Of a DNA stretch of 64,000 nucleotides, positions 36,101-64,000 are shown piece after piece. Source of the DNA: Hydractinia symbiolongicarpus (lineage: Eukaryota; Cnidaria; Hydrozoa; Anthoathecata; Hydractiniidae). Below the pieces are notes generated by a model, which searched no databases, was not told the origin of the DNA, and worked only from the letters and a program-made list of their open reading frames with translations. The translations under genes and the position numbers were made by a program. Every line of letters begins with the position of its first letter. Position 1 is the stretch's first letter. The DNA is taken from NCBI RefSeq assembly GCF_029227915.1, contig NC_079875.1:15484001-15548000 (forward strand). The letters are read 5' to 3'.

Positions 36101-39100
36101 CATAATAATAAAGTAATAATTAACTATTACTTACCTTTCTTGACCCAAATTTACTTGTTAACTGGAAGGAAGAGATAAAAGAGTTAAAAAAAGTGATAAG
36201 ATTGATAGTAAGTGCATATATAAATGAACGAGGTTAACAATCACCCCCCCCCCCCCCCCTTCCTCTTAGTCACTACACCTTAAAGGTCTAAATTAAGTTA
36301 TACCTCCTTGTTATAAAAGACTTAAAATTGAAGATTGTTGCTATATAGAAAAAGACACCTACTGATACTGAAAAGACTACAAACGATAAAGAAGTGTATG
36401 TAAAAACCAATATCCTGTTATATTTTAATTAAAACGATTTTACGCAACAGCTTATCATTAAAAGGTAAGTGCTATTTGAAAACATGGCAAATCCGTGGAA
36501 TAGAATTTTTATAACTTTTCGTGAATACGTCAATAATAACAGAAATAAAGTTTAGATAATTGACAAAGCTAAATGGCGCTATGTATTACATCTCCACAAG
36601 CAGTTTGGAATGATTCTTACTTAGAATTTAACAAAATACATACTTGAACTAATATCTTACTTTTCCTATCAATGGAACCTGTATCAGTATCATCAGACAT
36701 GTAACGATCAAAAGACACAATCCAATTTGCTGTGAACTGAAACCATAGCCATCTACAATCAAAGTTAATAATAACATTGTCGCGTGCATTTTTTTTTATT
36801 ATAAAACGTTTAGGAACAGACACCTTTCATGTTATGGTACTAGTTAGAAGAACACATCATTCGGTGCAAACCGCCCGAAACATTATTTAAAATAAATTTG
36901 TGTTTCTTACATGAATTTTACTTGGTACTGCATAGTTCATGCAGGCAGCATTTCAAAAATAGTGTAACACATTAAGGAAGCTCAAATTTATGCATGGTCC
37001 ATAAAATATGTATTCTTCTGGATAATTAGCCACATTAAAAGCATAAAACCTGAAATTTGATGCTGTAATAACGTGAAAGTGAGAAAGCTGCTAATACTGT
37101 AAGACAAAAATTTAGCTAGTTAGCTAGTGCATCTATTAAATACAAAACTTTCTATAAATGCTGCATTATATGCGCCAAGTACTGTGTTTGTGTAGTCAGG
37201 CTCTTGCCACTTATTAGCTCTGCCAACACTAACTCTTGGTTGAGTATTTCCTTATAAAAATGGACAATAGATATCCTATAGACTTAGCTATATTTTTAGG
37301 AATAGAAGTAAAAGTTAAATTTGCAGCAACTTTAGTTCAATAATCTCTAAATCAAAGGGTTATATTTCAGTAAGACAGAAACTTACTATATTCCTTTGCT
37401 GTCGCTGCAAAGACAGGGTAGATATCTTGGTAAGCTACAGCTAGCATATAACACGTTCCTGCTAGTGTACAACTCATAACACAACTTTTGAACCTGAATA
37501 AAGAAAGATTTTGAAATAAAATAGAGTTACACGTAGTTCTCCAACTTCCAATATGATTTTAGTTAGTAGTTTCATTAAATTTGGAATCTATTTAAAAAAG
37601 GTGTATCAGTGTAGTAAAAAGGTAAAACTGCTTCCATACCGAAGCAATCTACAAAATGTCGTATTAAACATCCAATTTTTTAATCTCTTCCATTGAGAAG
37701 ATTGCGCGATCAGTTGACTGGTAGTTAACATAGAAGAAAATACTGTTTTACGCCTTTCGGTTGCTCCATATTTGCATCTTTGTAGATCTAGCACCACTTC
37801 GTATGAATTGCTGAAATAGCAATTAAAATGAACCTTTTGCACAAAGTAAAATAGTGTCTGTTATTCAGCAAATTGACAACTTACCTCGATTTCTTTGCAA
37901 AAGCCAATACAAATATTACTAGCAGCAGTAGCATGACTAGCGCCATAAGAAGGTTAGGAAGTAGTATACTGTAGCGTCCAAATACAGAATCTAAATGAAC
38001 AATGGGTTTAAAAGTGAATTACTTTAGTGACAAAGAAAGCCATTAAAATTAGTTTTGATGTTCTAAACGTACTGTCTACACCATTATTAGCACATTGTTT
38101 AATTATTCATCAAATTCTAAGTCACTTTTCACATATTTTTAGCCAAGGCGTGTCTGTGACATTTGTGCGAATAATGAAAAGTAAGTTCTAGTTACCACAC
38201 GGTGCTGAGTGCAACATGGGGTGTATTTTTCGAGTGGTTTAACTTGTGCGACAACTATTATATCATTAGCAAGTAAAAATCTTTAGAATGGTTTAAAATG
38301 CGTTAGATATTTTAACTAGAAGTAGAGAAGTGAATCATAAATACCTTTGCTAAAAACACCATCATATTTCTCTGCAGGGAATGATAAATAACCTAAGAAA
38401 CAAGAGTGCGTGTGTGTATTGAATTCCAGTTGCCTAAAAAACACAACAAGTAGTGTATGAAAACAAATGCATTAAAACATGAAAGTGTTCCACTTACCTC
38501 CGAGTACAGGTCCTAGAACAAATCCAGTTGAATAAGAGGATACTATTATTGTCACTCCAAGGGACTAAAAAAAAGGAAAATGTACTTACTATCAGCAAAA
38601 AGAAATAAGGTTTTTTTTTCTTAAGCTTGACCAATTTATTTGACGATTTTTAATGTATGTGTTTCAATAAACTATGACCTTATATTAGTAATATTAGTTT
38701 CTAATGACAAGCGACTTCTTAAACCTTATACAGATAAGAAAACATGTTGCAGGAGGTTTTTTTTAGTTTGTTAGATAATAAGAAAGTTATCAGGTATAAG
38801 AATATTTACAAAACAGAATCTGGACAAAACGTTTTTAAAACTTATTATAGGGTTGTTAAATGACATCAGCGATCAAGAAAATTTCACAACTAAGTTATTG
38901 GGAAATGTTCGCTTTTTGTGTCATTTGTCCTATAATGAGCGACAAGGAACCCTTAGACTTACATTCACCCAAAACCATCGGTAAACTTTTCCTCATTATA
39001 TCTAGACTAGAATAACAACAAGGGACATAAAAAATCAACGTTTCGTACCATGTTTGTATTGTCACAGATATCAGCTATTATTGCTTTGCTGACAACGACC

Positions 39101-42100
39101 ATACCTAAAATAAATTTAACGGCTTAATTTTAACATGTAAATCACATTACAATCACAAAAGGCTTAGCAAAGAAATTAATATATAGAAAAGAGTAAAAAT
39201 GTCTGAGGAGAATTCTTCATGTGAAATGAAATACATAAAAATAAAGTTCAGTAATGTAAAACAAGATGAAATGAAATCACCTGTAGAGAAATTAAGAAGA
39301 ACAGACTAAACCTCATTGTAAAGCAAGGCAAAGGTAGCTTAACCAAGAGCGGGGCAAGATGAGCTAAGTGTAAGTAGTTATGGCAAGAAGTGTAAGTAAT
39401 TGAATACAGTTTACCGGCGCAACAGCCAGCAGCAAACTTTGTGACAACAGCCCACTTGAAACTAGTTGTAAAACCAAATGCAATGGTGAACAATGCTGTT
39501 CCAATTGATGAAATTATAAAAACGTATTTTTTAGAAATCCGATCAGCCAAGTATCCCCAGAACAAGCTAGGAAAAATTAGATAATCTATAGTTTACAACG
39601 AACTTTGAAGTGTGGAACAAAAAAGATACCACATTGACATAAATGGAGTGTGGACCAGCAAGACACCAAAGAAAAACTCTTGAGAAACTCTTTAATTACC
39701 AGCAACGCAATGAAAAGCTTTTTGACTTTTTACAATATTATACCGCTGTAAACCCTTTAACCCTTTCACTACATGTGACCCGCAGGGCAAGTCATCTTGG
39801 TTGTCATTTCAATAAAAACTATATCTCAGAATTTAGTGATTTTTAAACATTTTTTAAACGAGGCGACGCAGCAAAACTTGTCTGAATTACATTTTTTGCA
39901 CGACTTTTCTGTACTGAAAAAAAACTATAAAATAAATATTGTCTTTCATTCATTCAAGGCTAAAATATTGACCGTAGTAAAGACATTTTGACAAGCAAGA
40001 AAAAATTTTTGGAAAGTAAATTTCATTAAAAGATTCAAAGCAGACATATTACCTGGAAAAAGTGCGAGAAACATAATAGCTGGACACAATGATTCCAACA
40101 TTTTGCCCTAAATTATTGTATTTTATTTTGTTTTTTCATTTTGAACTTAGTAGCTGAAAAATGATAAGGTGTTACACGAAAAGAAATCATCCTACCTGTA
40201 TCCACTTCAGATATTCCAAAAGACTAAATATTAAAGTAAAAATAAAGATGACCTTAAATATTCCTTTCACTAGCAATTTCAGCGGTGTTAACATAAGGTT
40301 TCACTTCACCTGAAGTGAAGTACAATTTTGGGCTGCATCCTGGTTTTAAACCGACTGTGTGGTAACGGAAAATGCGCAGCAACACACACTATACCTATAA
40401 TTCACTTCGGTATGTTTACATAGGGATTTTACACCCGCATCAAAACTTCACTTTTGCAAACGCGCATAGTGAAATTCAGACCAAAGTGAGTTTAACTTCT
40501 GGAATATAATGTGCAAAAGTCTCTCAACGTAGACCGAACTAATTTCACTTGAATTCAGGCGAGATAAAGCTATCATCCTAGAACATATAATAACTTAAAA
40601 AAGTCTCTACTTCTTCACAGTACGTGTGCATAAACTGTTTAAGGCTTACCTTCCATTAAAAATATAAGTTAATCGCATATGAAAGTTGTGTAGGAATTTG
40701 TAATTTGTAGTTTTTTCAAACAAAAATCTTGATTGGTCCTTAGGACTTTAAGCTTGGAAGTTTCGCTAATTATGCATGACATCGTAATGTAGCTCTGACT
40801 AAGGTGTTGTATTTAACAGTTTTGCCAAGATACATGGGGTTAAAATGTCATAAATTTGCATAATTAGCGAAACTGCTACCATCTTTACATCTGGATAACA
40901 AAGATATTCCACAAAAATTAAAAGACTCCTACACAACTTTCTAAAACAACTTACTACAATTTTAAATTAAAAAGTTCTACTTTGCATTATTTAGAAAGTG
41001 TATTCCGTATTGCTGATGTTATAACGCTATGCAGACTTGTTTTCCAGTAAAATGTAGAAACAATGTCGATAACACTTAAAATCTATGACTGTTTTTGTAT
41101 TTATACATACCTTCACAAGTTGTGGTAGATAGGCATGGGCAGAGGAGTTCATCATGGAGTTAAACACCTAAATAAGCAAAGAGTAATTCGGCTCAAATAT
41201 TAAATGTTGCGTATATACTGGAGTGCAATTTTGTTGGTTGCACTACGCAAGACGCAACGAAGGTGGCACCCTATAGCAGTGGGATTTCTTTAAAGAAAAA
41301 TATATTTTTCTCTGCTTGGTCCATTATTTGCTTAGGTTTTCATATTTTTCACTGTAAAATTATGGGCAAGAATTACGACGGTTTAAGGAAGTCATGTTCA
41401 AAGGGTATATGTTCAGAACGATTATATGTTATCTAGCACCTTTCTATATTTTATACGCTAATTTCTTTTAAAAATACCGCCCTAAAGTTATAACAACCTT
41501 TCCATAGACTTACATAATATACGTAACATTACAATACATATATACATATATACATATATACATATATACATATATACATATATACATATATACATATATA
41601 CATATATACATATATACATATATACATATATACATATATACATATATACATATATACATATATACATATATACATATATACATATATACATATATACATA
41701 TATACATATATACATATATACATATATACATATATACATATATACATATATACATATATACATATATACATATATACATATATACATATATACATATATA
41801 CATATATACATATATACATATATACATATATACATATATACATATATACATATATACATATATACATATATACATATATACATAACATTACAATACATGT
41901 ATACATAACATTACAATACATATATACATATATAATATACGTAGCATATATACATAAATTTAGAAAAACAAGAAACATAAATTGAAAAATAACAATCAAG
42001 AGTCTCTCTGTCTGTCCGTCTGCCGTCGTCTTAAAGTTTAGATTTGTGAACATTTCAAAGGACTATACAGGTCACAGCAGTTGTTGAACAAATGCAGTTC

Positions 42101-44193
42101 TTCAGAAGTTTCGACACTTTGCTGATTTTGACGTTTTGGCTAAATAAGTCTCGTCAATCCATGCTATTGGAAATATTCTAGCACTTATTTATTCCAGTGA
42201 TTAAGTTTGTAGATACTGAGGTGTTCATGATGGATTAATGCATCATGGTGGCCTCGTGGTGCCTTCATGGTGGCTTCATGGTGGCCCCATGATGGCCTTA
42301 TGATGGCCTTATGGTGGCCTTATAGTGACCTCATTGCAGCATCATGCTGGCTTTATGATGCTGGCTTCATGGTGGTCTCACGGTGGTCTCCGAAGCTTGT
42401 CAAACAAATTAAATGATTGTCGAAAGATCTTATTCTTATTTGAGTTATGCTAATCGTTTGCTAGTAGAAAGTTGCTCAGGAGATTGTCCACCGTACATAT
42501 TTCTCCTATTGCTATTTCGTGATTCATTGCTCGCCTGTTAATGAATTAATGAAATTTAAAAGGACGGGAGTTATTACTATGATTATAGGTGCAATTATGA
42601 TTGGCTTTTCTATTACTAAATCACCGGCAAATCTAAATAGCTTGAGTTGATCTGTTGAAACTACGGAGCAAAAATATTTGTTTTAAAGTATATGTGGAGA
42701 AATCGTTAATGGATTAGTTAAACAAAAGAAGGCTAATTACAAGGTACGTATAGACTTTATTAAACGACAAAAACTCCGTTTCCGTTTATAACTATGTTCA
42801 GCCTCTTTATTTTTATCTTTATTTTGATTTCGCTGTGCTTGATACCGATTAATTGCGTCAACAACATATCGATGCCTCTCACATAAAAAAACAATTAATT
42901 TTTTCTTTTAAATTTGAGCAGTAAGTATCGTGAGATTTTCTTGTTAAAATGGTAGCATCTTTTAGTTAATCCGCGTACACAAAGTCTGTACTTGCTTGTA
43001 TTTAATCCGATCAATTTTCGGTTTTTCATTACTGTTGACACATCAGTCCAAGTAGCTAGCTAGCTACAAAGCCATGCCAGGAAAGGATACAAAAACACAC
43101 ACATTTTCACATAACCATATTAATTAGTACGCGCACAACCAGTTAGCTACTTACACGAACCTGCAATACAGTAAATTTATAGATGGTAAAACATATATAC
43201 GATAATGAAACAACAAGTGATTGCTGTGAATATTATTTATTAGCAGACAAGACAACTTTCTTTATTGAGGTCACTTAGAGAGCTAGTTAGCGGTATCTTT
43301 TTTGCAACATTAATGTTCAAATCAAACAAACCAAGAAAAAGCTAGCTATTGCTAGATAGTTGATGCCTTACGGCTTCACAGGCAACCTACACTGCATGCA
43401 GTTAAATACAAACACAAAATCTAACCTATTACAGACCTGTGAGAGCACAAACATACTACAAAATCAATGTATATTTTTATTTTATTTTATTTTCGCACTA
43501 GCTTTTGTTGCAACAATATCAGTCATATTCTCCTACTGTGATTAATATGGTATTTTTTTCTATCAACAATTTGTGGGTGAATATTTTATCATAGCACATC
43601 CGTATTTCATTCTCAACAGAGAATGCTTCACCCCGATCAGACCTCTGATCATGACGGGTGAGTTCTGGGGACCGCGGATCGAATCCCGCTCACTGCCAGG
43701 CAGTATGTTAGTGATGAACAAAGTAGTTCTTCTACAATATAACAATTTGAGGATTTTAATAATTCTCTTAGTCAGCTCAATTGCTTTGCCAAATTTCTTT
43801 ATTATAGTTAAGACATGTCGCAAACTTTTCCTTTCTGTCTTTACCTAAGAACATATCTCTTGAAATAGATAAAATAGATGAAAAGTTGAGAATTTATTAT
43901 TATTCGTGAAGTCACGTTTCTTCAGTGTTAACAAAAAATGGTTAGAGTTATCTAAAATCAGAATAATTTAAACCAAAAGTATGTAGACGAGAAACGTATA
44001 TCATCTATATTTGCCACAAATGAAAAAAAACATGATAGCTTGCTTTGCAGTGACGACAGTGAAATGTTCGTTAAAATTACCACAAAAATATTACCAGGTT
44101 ACTTACCAGCATTAGAAACAATGAAAACACTTTAAAAGCTGGTAAGGGCGTCACATTTTCTCCATACACTAAAGCTTTTAGTGACTTCTTCAT
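33172..44193 (-). CDS. ZIFL-like MFS transporter, copy 2 (16 exons, intact)
   Basis: Paralog of the transporter at 9141-19064, convergent with it, 493 residues. Exons in transcript order: 44107-44193, 41111-41167, 40196-40223, 40053-40107, 39415-39566, 39049-39104, 38498-38564, 38345-38392, 37885-37990, 37640-37810, 37387-37493, 36661-36752, 36135-36161, 35552-35625, 33480-33638, 33172-33367. Intron phases match copy 1. Motif A reads [10 protein letters not shown] and motif [11 protein letters not shown], both usable. Exon 10 (central loop) is 12 nt shorter than in the other copies, in frame, and its first half has diverged strongly. TM6 in exon 9 is rewritten as a leucine-rich run where copies 1 and 3 share AIGLFISTGIFILAF. 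An AATAAA on the minus strand (33149-33154) lies about 20 nt past the TAA stop. Intron 1 carries the 8-nt satellite, and intron 13 a tRNA-like SINE head. Confidence 0.87.
35878..35948 (+). repeat. tRNA-like SINE head in copy 2 intron 13
   Basis: GCGTGGCTTTATGGTTAAGG (A-box region) followed about 30 nt later by GTGTTCAGTCC (B box). GCGCG at the two ends gives a weak acceptor-like pairing. It belongs to a different tRNA-like lineage from the other two heads. Confidence 0.45.
36244..36259. repeat. C16 homopolymer in copy 2 intron 12
   Basis: Sixteen C in a row, unusual in this AT-rich sequence and prone to sequencing error. Confidence 0.95.
40270..40580. repeat. Possible decayed inverted-repeat element in copy 2 intron 2
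   Basis: Several CACTTCA/TGAAGTG palindromes (TTCACTTCACCTGAAGTGAA near 40301) and CACTTCGG/CCAAAGTG pairs. The limits cannot be set and no ORF is present. Confidence 0.3.
41535..41883. repeat. (CATATATA)n octanucleotide array in copy 2 intron 1
   Basis: About 43 perfect copies of an 8-nt unit. It is bracketed by related short blocks (ACATTACAATACAT at 41527, 41886 and 41907), so the array seems to have expanded inside an older imperfect repeat. The YICIYVYM open frames over it are artefacts. Confidence 0.95.
42222..42395. repeat. Short minisatellite (CATGGTGGCCTT-like)
   Basis: About 14 imperfect units of 11-12 nt such as TTATGGTGGCC and TTCATGGTGGC in transporter copy 2 intron 1. Confidence 0.75.
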
Positions 44194-45500
44194 CCTTTTT
44201 AGCACCTTTAGCGAGACCGTCAAATGAAGTTACTTTATTTTAAGCACAAAATAAATTGTAATTACTACAGAAAATTATTCTAAAACCTCCCTAACATTTT
44301 ATATTTGCCTGTGCTTCCTTTAATGTAAATGTGAACGTATTCTACAAACTTCTGTCATATCAACCTTTAAAATCCAGACACCTTGTTTCAACCTGCGTTC
44401 AATTATTTGTGTAAAACATGTGAAAGTTGGCAAGCACATGTGGAAACTGGTCTTAATCTTTATTGTATTTGTTAGTTATACAAATTTAAAAAGCATTACA
44501 GAAGGTCAGATTTAAATGGGAGTAATTTCTCTAATGCGTCACAAAAGGTAAATAATGAATTTTCGTCAGTCAACAGTAACTGATTGGAATTTGGATTATA
44601 AAAATAAACAAAACAAGATTGAATAGATATTCTTTATGCATCCTGTACTTTTGTCTATTTCGAACAGCCTACATTCATCACCTCTTTTCATTGAGTATAC
44701 GACGAAAAGCTCACGACACGACAGATACATGCAAAATGTTCGTCATAAGAAGTGGTCATCTTCATGGGGTTTTTTTCCGAAAAAAAGGCTAATAATGACA
44801 CCCGCATTTGCACTGAAAAGGTTTTTTTAATCCAGTTCCGACCATATGCCGTTCATTATATGTAAAAGGTGTATGATTTTTGCTGTATTATCATTGCATC
44901 ATATAGTTGTCTTGCCAAGCCAACGAGGCGATAAACATATTATATAGTTGTCTTGCCAAGGCAGCGAGGCGATAATACCAAATTTGCGTCATCACTTTTC
45001 ACAATTTTCCAATGTCAGCTAATTGTAAGAAAGAAGTAAAAAACAAACATTCCTCTTACATTCGTGTGAGTTTTCCATGCCATCTTGTCTTTTCTGTCAC
45101 ATCAGTTTATGCAGACATTAATATCAGATCGGTAAATCGCAGGGTTTTTAATACTTTTCCGACTAGTTCCCTTATATTTCTAGCGTGCATAGATTTTTAA
45201 TTGACAGGCTATGATGATTAATAAATTTCGTGCTCGGGTTCTTCTATTGAGAATAATAAGCGAACCTACTTTAAGATTGCCACAAAGAGGTAAAGTTGTA
45301 CACACCTTTTTTATAAGTTAATAAAAGAAGCCTAATCTTCGCAAGCTTTACTTCTTAAGGTTACCAAGCTGAAAGGGGGAACTTTTTTTTTGAAAGAATA
45401 TAAATTATATCCCTATACTATCAGGGCTTAAAAGAGCGAGAGTTTGATTCATTTCATTCTCTGTATCAACATAAGCTGTATTTTGTCTATCTGCCAAAAG
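44194..45500. other. Spacer upstream of copy 2, probable promoter region
   Basis: Holds the 15-mer TGTGTAAAACATGTG at 44408-44422 that also occurs upstream of copy 3 exon 1 (63300-63314). A short direct repeat (ATATAGTTGTCTTGCCAAG) occurs twice at about 44900-44962. No gene was recognised. Confidence 0.4.
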
Positions 45501-45519
45501 CGCGTCGTATCAACCACGC

Positions 45520-46565
45520 ACGTAATCTTAGAGTCTATAAAAATAATATTCGATATGTTTTTATCAAATTTGTTGCAATCGCTTAGGCCAAGTAAACCAA
45601 TCACGAGGTCTGATTTTAATGAAAAACCAATCCAAGATTTTCGCTGCCTCGACATGCTGACGAAGTAATAATCAGAGCCATGATGAGGAAAATGTGATTT
45701 TGATTTTATAAGTTGTCATGTTCACTCCAACGTTTGTAGGTCCTTTTTGTCTTAATAATTATTTTTTATATGCTTTTGCATGTTAAGATTAATATATTGT
45801 CACATTTCTAGCCATCTACGAATTTTAAACACACCAATTTTAAGATTTAAGCTACAAACGAAGATTTCGAGGAAGCATTTTTTAGCCTCCGGCTAAAAGT
45901 GAAATTAGTCGAATACAAATGCAATTTTTAAATTATCAGAGTAAAGTTGTTGGGTGATTATTGGAGAGTGTAATGACGGTCTGTTTTTTGTGCTCTTATT
46001 TAAACCCAAGTTGCGATTTTTTTTTTTTGAAAAGGGTATTACGTCTATACGGATGTGCGATACGGTATAAGAGATAAGAGCGCTCAGCTCGGTGTCACAC
46101 TTAATTACTACAATGTTTACGACATATTGCATAACTGTACTAAAGCGCTTCGCGTCAATGTGTGGCACAGTTTATGGCTCTTATTAAGCCATTATTTGTG
46201 GTTTTACTTGTGGTTTAACCTGACGTTTAGGCGGTAAAGATGAGTCCAGTCTATGATGATAGCCGTTGTCTCTCTGTATACAAGAACCGGGTTGTGATAA
46301 ACCATTAACGAAATCCTTAAGCTAAAAATAACAAGACGATACATTTTTATCAACTTCTCTCCTGCGTATTTTTATCGCCTTTGCTTTTACTATTCGCGCG
46401 TAGTAAACTGATCACGATTATCAATTTTTATGAACAACCAATCCAAATATTTTGCAATCGCGACATTTTAACGAAGGCACGTGCAACGAACAGAGCTCCT
46501 AGATGTTGTAAGCCATGTGCAAATCTTAAAAAATCTAATTTAAGATTTCAACTACAAATGTGCAT
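45520..46565. repeat. Pair of related direct segments
   Basis: 45520-45870 and 46330-46565 share, in order, ATTTTTATCAA, AGTAAAC-AATCACGA, ATGAA-AACCAATCCAA-ATTTT, CGACAT-TGACGAAG, and TTTAAGATTT-A-CTACAAA. Function unknown; the family B module at 46020-46240 lies between them. Confidence 0.45.
46020..46240 (+). repeat. Family B module, isolated copy between copies 2 and 3
   Basis: Contains GGTATTACGTCTATACGGAT, GCGCTCAGCTCGGTGTCAC, then ATATTGCATAACTGTACTAA and GTGTGGCACAGTTTATGGCT, the order of the family B region at 60290-60620. Confidence 0.55.
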
Positions 46566-46599
46566 CATCGTGACATAATCGAGTTAGTCGAACAGTTTT

Positions 46600-47940
46600 T
46601 AGTTACCTAAATGTTTTTGTTTAATTTGATATAAATGCAGTTTATCCTTTAATACTTTCTTTTTTCTTTTTGGTGTTCTCTTCAACTTCTATTTTAACTA
46701 AAAGTGAAAGTAGTATAGACAGATTTGTGATTGTGTTTTTAACAAACGTAGCTAGTTTAGCTGCAACTTTTGCGTGTCAATACAATAACAGTACTGATAA
46801 CCTGTTTAATGCTAGGTAATGCAACATATTTTTGCTCCCAATTAAGGTGAGCTAAGGAACTTTATTTTGGGAGATAGAAAATGTTGCTACAATATTTGCT
46901 ATGACATGATATCGGTAGGCTGTGGTGTTTTTAATTAAACCGACCTTGCAGAAAGGTTAGTTTTTGAAGAAATCTTTTACAAAGAATTGTTCTGCAAAAT
47001 GTAGAATCTCAGTGACTGTTTTAGCCAATTACATAAAAAACGAAAGGCGAAAGTTCATGCTTTTATTTAAATCAAATTTGAAAGAAATTTTTACATGCCT
47101 AACTGAGCGCGCCACTGTAAGCACCGCACACAGATGTAATTTATGGTTTGACTGTACTAAGCCGTCATATCTCTGTGTCACTCACCATTAATTTTTGAAC
47201 TTATCACGGAACTTATAAGCACAACCTGTAACCTGTGTTTTTATTTTTACTGGAGTTACGAAAAAGTTTTTCATAAGGCTCGCTGTCTGTCTGCGATTTT
47301 ATGATAGTTTAAGAAGGGACGAGTGAATTCTCCTGCATTTTACAGTGCGCCTACAAATAGTCTACAAGAAAAGACACATCCAAAGTTCATGTTTATTCAA
47401 ATAATTTGTTTCGAGAAAGAAAATGAATACACAACATTGTAAAGATGTCTCGATTTTAATAAAGGGCTTACATGGAAATGTCACACTTAATTTAATCAAA
47501 GGAAACTTCTACCGAAGTGATAAAAATGAAAACTGCCCCAGAATCCCATTATGAGCCAAAGTGACTCAAACCTATTCAAGTTCACTTCGAATCTCATTAA
47601 GTACTTTTTAAAAAAATAAAACGCGCTCAAAATAATGTTGTAAAAACAAAACAAAAATTATCTGAATTTTTTTCTAGAAGTAACAAGAAGATGAATAGGA
47701 CCTATCTAGAATCTAGAAGATGTTGTCTGTGAAAGCTAAAGCCGTACGACGTCGCAAGGAAACGAAATATATACAAAACAGGCTGGATTTCGTTCAAAAT
47801 GGCGGTGACAGTTATGGGGACAAAATTTGGACATAAAAAAATGGAAAAAATTTTACGCCGGGTTTTTTTCTGTTATAATTATACAATTTTCGAAGAATAT
47901 TTTTAGCACAAAGTTTATCTGAAAATTCAACCATTGGTTT
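46600..47940. other. Spacer between copy 3 and the repeats upstream of copy 2
   Basis: AT-rich; one weak family B relative near 47100-47190. No gene recognised, and no obvious AATAAA directly after the copy 3 stop. Confidence 0.4.
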
Positions 47941-47951
47941 TCATTTGTTTT

Positions 47952-63220
<15,269 letters not shown>

Positions 63221-64000
63221 CTTGAATGACTTTTTTCAAAAACATAAACAGAAATTCTGAGTTCAGTTGTAAAAGAAGACCTTTACCAATTCAAGTGTCT
63301 GTGTAAAACATGTGCTTTAACAACTAGAAATAATCACTTTTAACAGCATACAACTTACGAGACGCCAACTTAAGATTTACCATAAGCCTCAGTGCCCCAA
63401 CATGCAGAGATATGTATATATTATCAAGAACAACGAAATGTGTTTTGTCAGCAAGGCAGTCGCACGTAAAAAGGTTTGCACCACTGACGTCAATATGTTT
63501 CGGAAACTTTAAGGTAGTATCAAAAAATTGAGTAAATTACATTGTTGGGGGTAAAGAAATCTTTATTGTATGAATCTTTTGATTGGTTTGATTGGATGAA
63601 TGGCTTTTTTAGCGAAATCTACTTTGCATAAGGAACTAAACTGGCCTAATATGCCACTTAATGAAATAACAGACACCCATTGTTATTCATGCTGGACAAA
63701 TTAGACTTCATTAAATGCAAACTTTCGATACCTTAAATGAATCAATGGTGATTGTAGTTTTTATCCACAACTACTTTGAATAAGGAACCAAGTTGTTAAG
63801 ACTAAAACGAGCCTATACTTCTTGAGAACATAAACAGAACACAAAATCCAGTTCCCTTTGTTAGTTTCAAAACATCGCACTGAAAATGGAGGGTTATATC
63901 AGCCCTAATGTGTCGTTAAAAGACTAAAAAGGATAATACTACCTCCATTTGCATTGACATACCTATCTTGTCAGATATTCTTTGTTTGATGCTTCTAATG
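63221..64000. other. Upstream flank of copy 3
   Basis: Presumed promoter side of transporter copy 3. Carries TGTGTAAAACATGTG at 63300-63314. No ORF of note. Confidence 0.4.

Noticed and set aside
41488-42053. Open frames reading YICIYVYM on the minus strand
   Set aside because: Translation of the CATATATA array; not a protein.
43630-43710. Possible tRNA gene (B-box-like GGATCGAATCC at 43676-43686)
   Set aside because: No A box at proper spacing and no cloverleaf pairing; at best a SINE trace.
45880-45898. Terminator-like hairpin TTTTAGCC-TCC-GGCTAAAA
   Set aside because: Eukaryotic context; no gene ends here, so rho-independent termination does not apply.

Overview
This is an AT-rich metazoan nuclear window: short exons with GT-AG introns, AATAAA signals, tRNA-derived SINE heads, MITEs and very long microsatellites. 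Nothing in it looks bacterial. The mix of plant-type ZIFL-like MFS transporters, a TRIM (RING/B-box) gene, an ankyrin gene, Penelope-like debris and dense small inverted-repeat elements fits a cnidarian, perhaps a medusozoan. That placement is an inference; no species marker was identified.

The main content is three paralogous MFS transporter genes, each of 16 coding exons with the same 15 intron phases. Copy 1 is on + (9141-19064). Copies 2 (33172-44193) and 3 (47952-63220) lie head-to-tail on -, so copies 1 and 2 converge. The products (about 490 residues) carry MFS motif A after TM2, the antiporter motif C in TM5, and the block GGYLxFPAExY...SLFGRYxILLPN, which resembles the ZINC INDUCED FACILITATOR-LIKE (ZIFL) family. 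Copies 1 and 2 look intact. Copy 3 has a 1-nt deletion in its last exon and has lost the motif C proline. Which two copies are most alike changes from exon to exon, which suggests gene conversion.

Between copies 1 and 2 lie a 22-nt minisatellite (19.25-19.88 kb), a weak minus-strand ORF (20.0-20.2 kb), a foldback element (22.0-22.5 kb), a two-exon TRIM-like gene (22.6-24.1 kb), two copies of a dispersed repeat (24.6 and 25.6 kb), a decayed Penelope-like GIY-YIG fragment on - (26.75-27.2 kb), a duplicated 0.4 kb segment, a frameshifted ankyrin-repeat gene (28.1-28.7 kb) and a 460-bp perfect (TCTG)n array (31.6-32.1 kb).

The left flank (1-9 kb) holds repeats, a tRNA-like SINE head, two MITEs (one with another repeat nested in it) and the possible 3' end of an unidentified minus-strand gene (3.3-3.7 kb). 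The introns of the transporter genes hold a 744-bp (CAGA)n array, a 349-bp (CATATATA)n array, a TTAA-flanked MITE, a pogo/Tigger-like MITE and, in copy 3 intron 1, about 2 kb of a repeated module. The three transporters probably form one paralog family at the plasma or vacuolar/lysosomal membrane; the substrate cannot be read from sequence. No operon or pathway links them to the TRIM or ankyrin genes.
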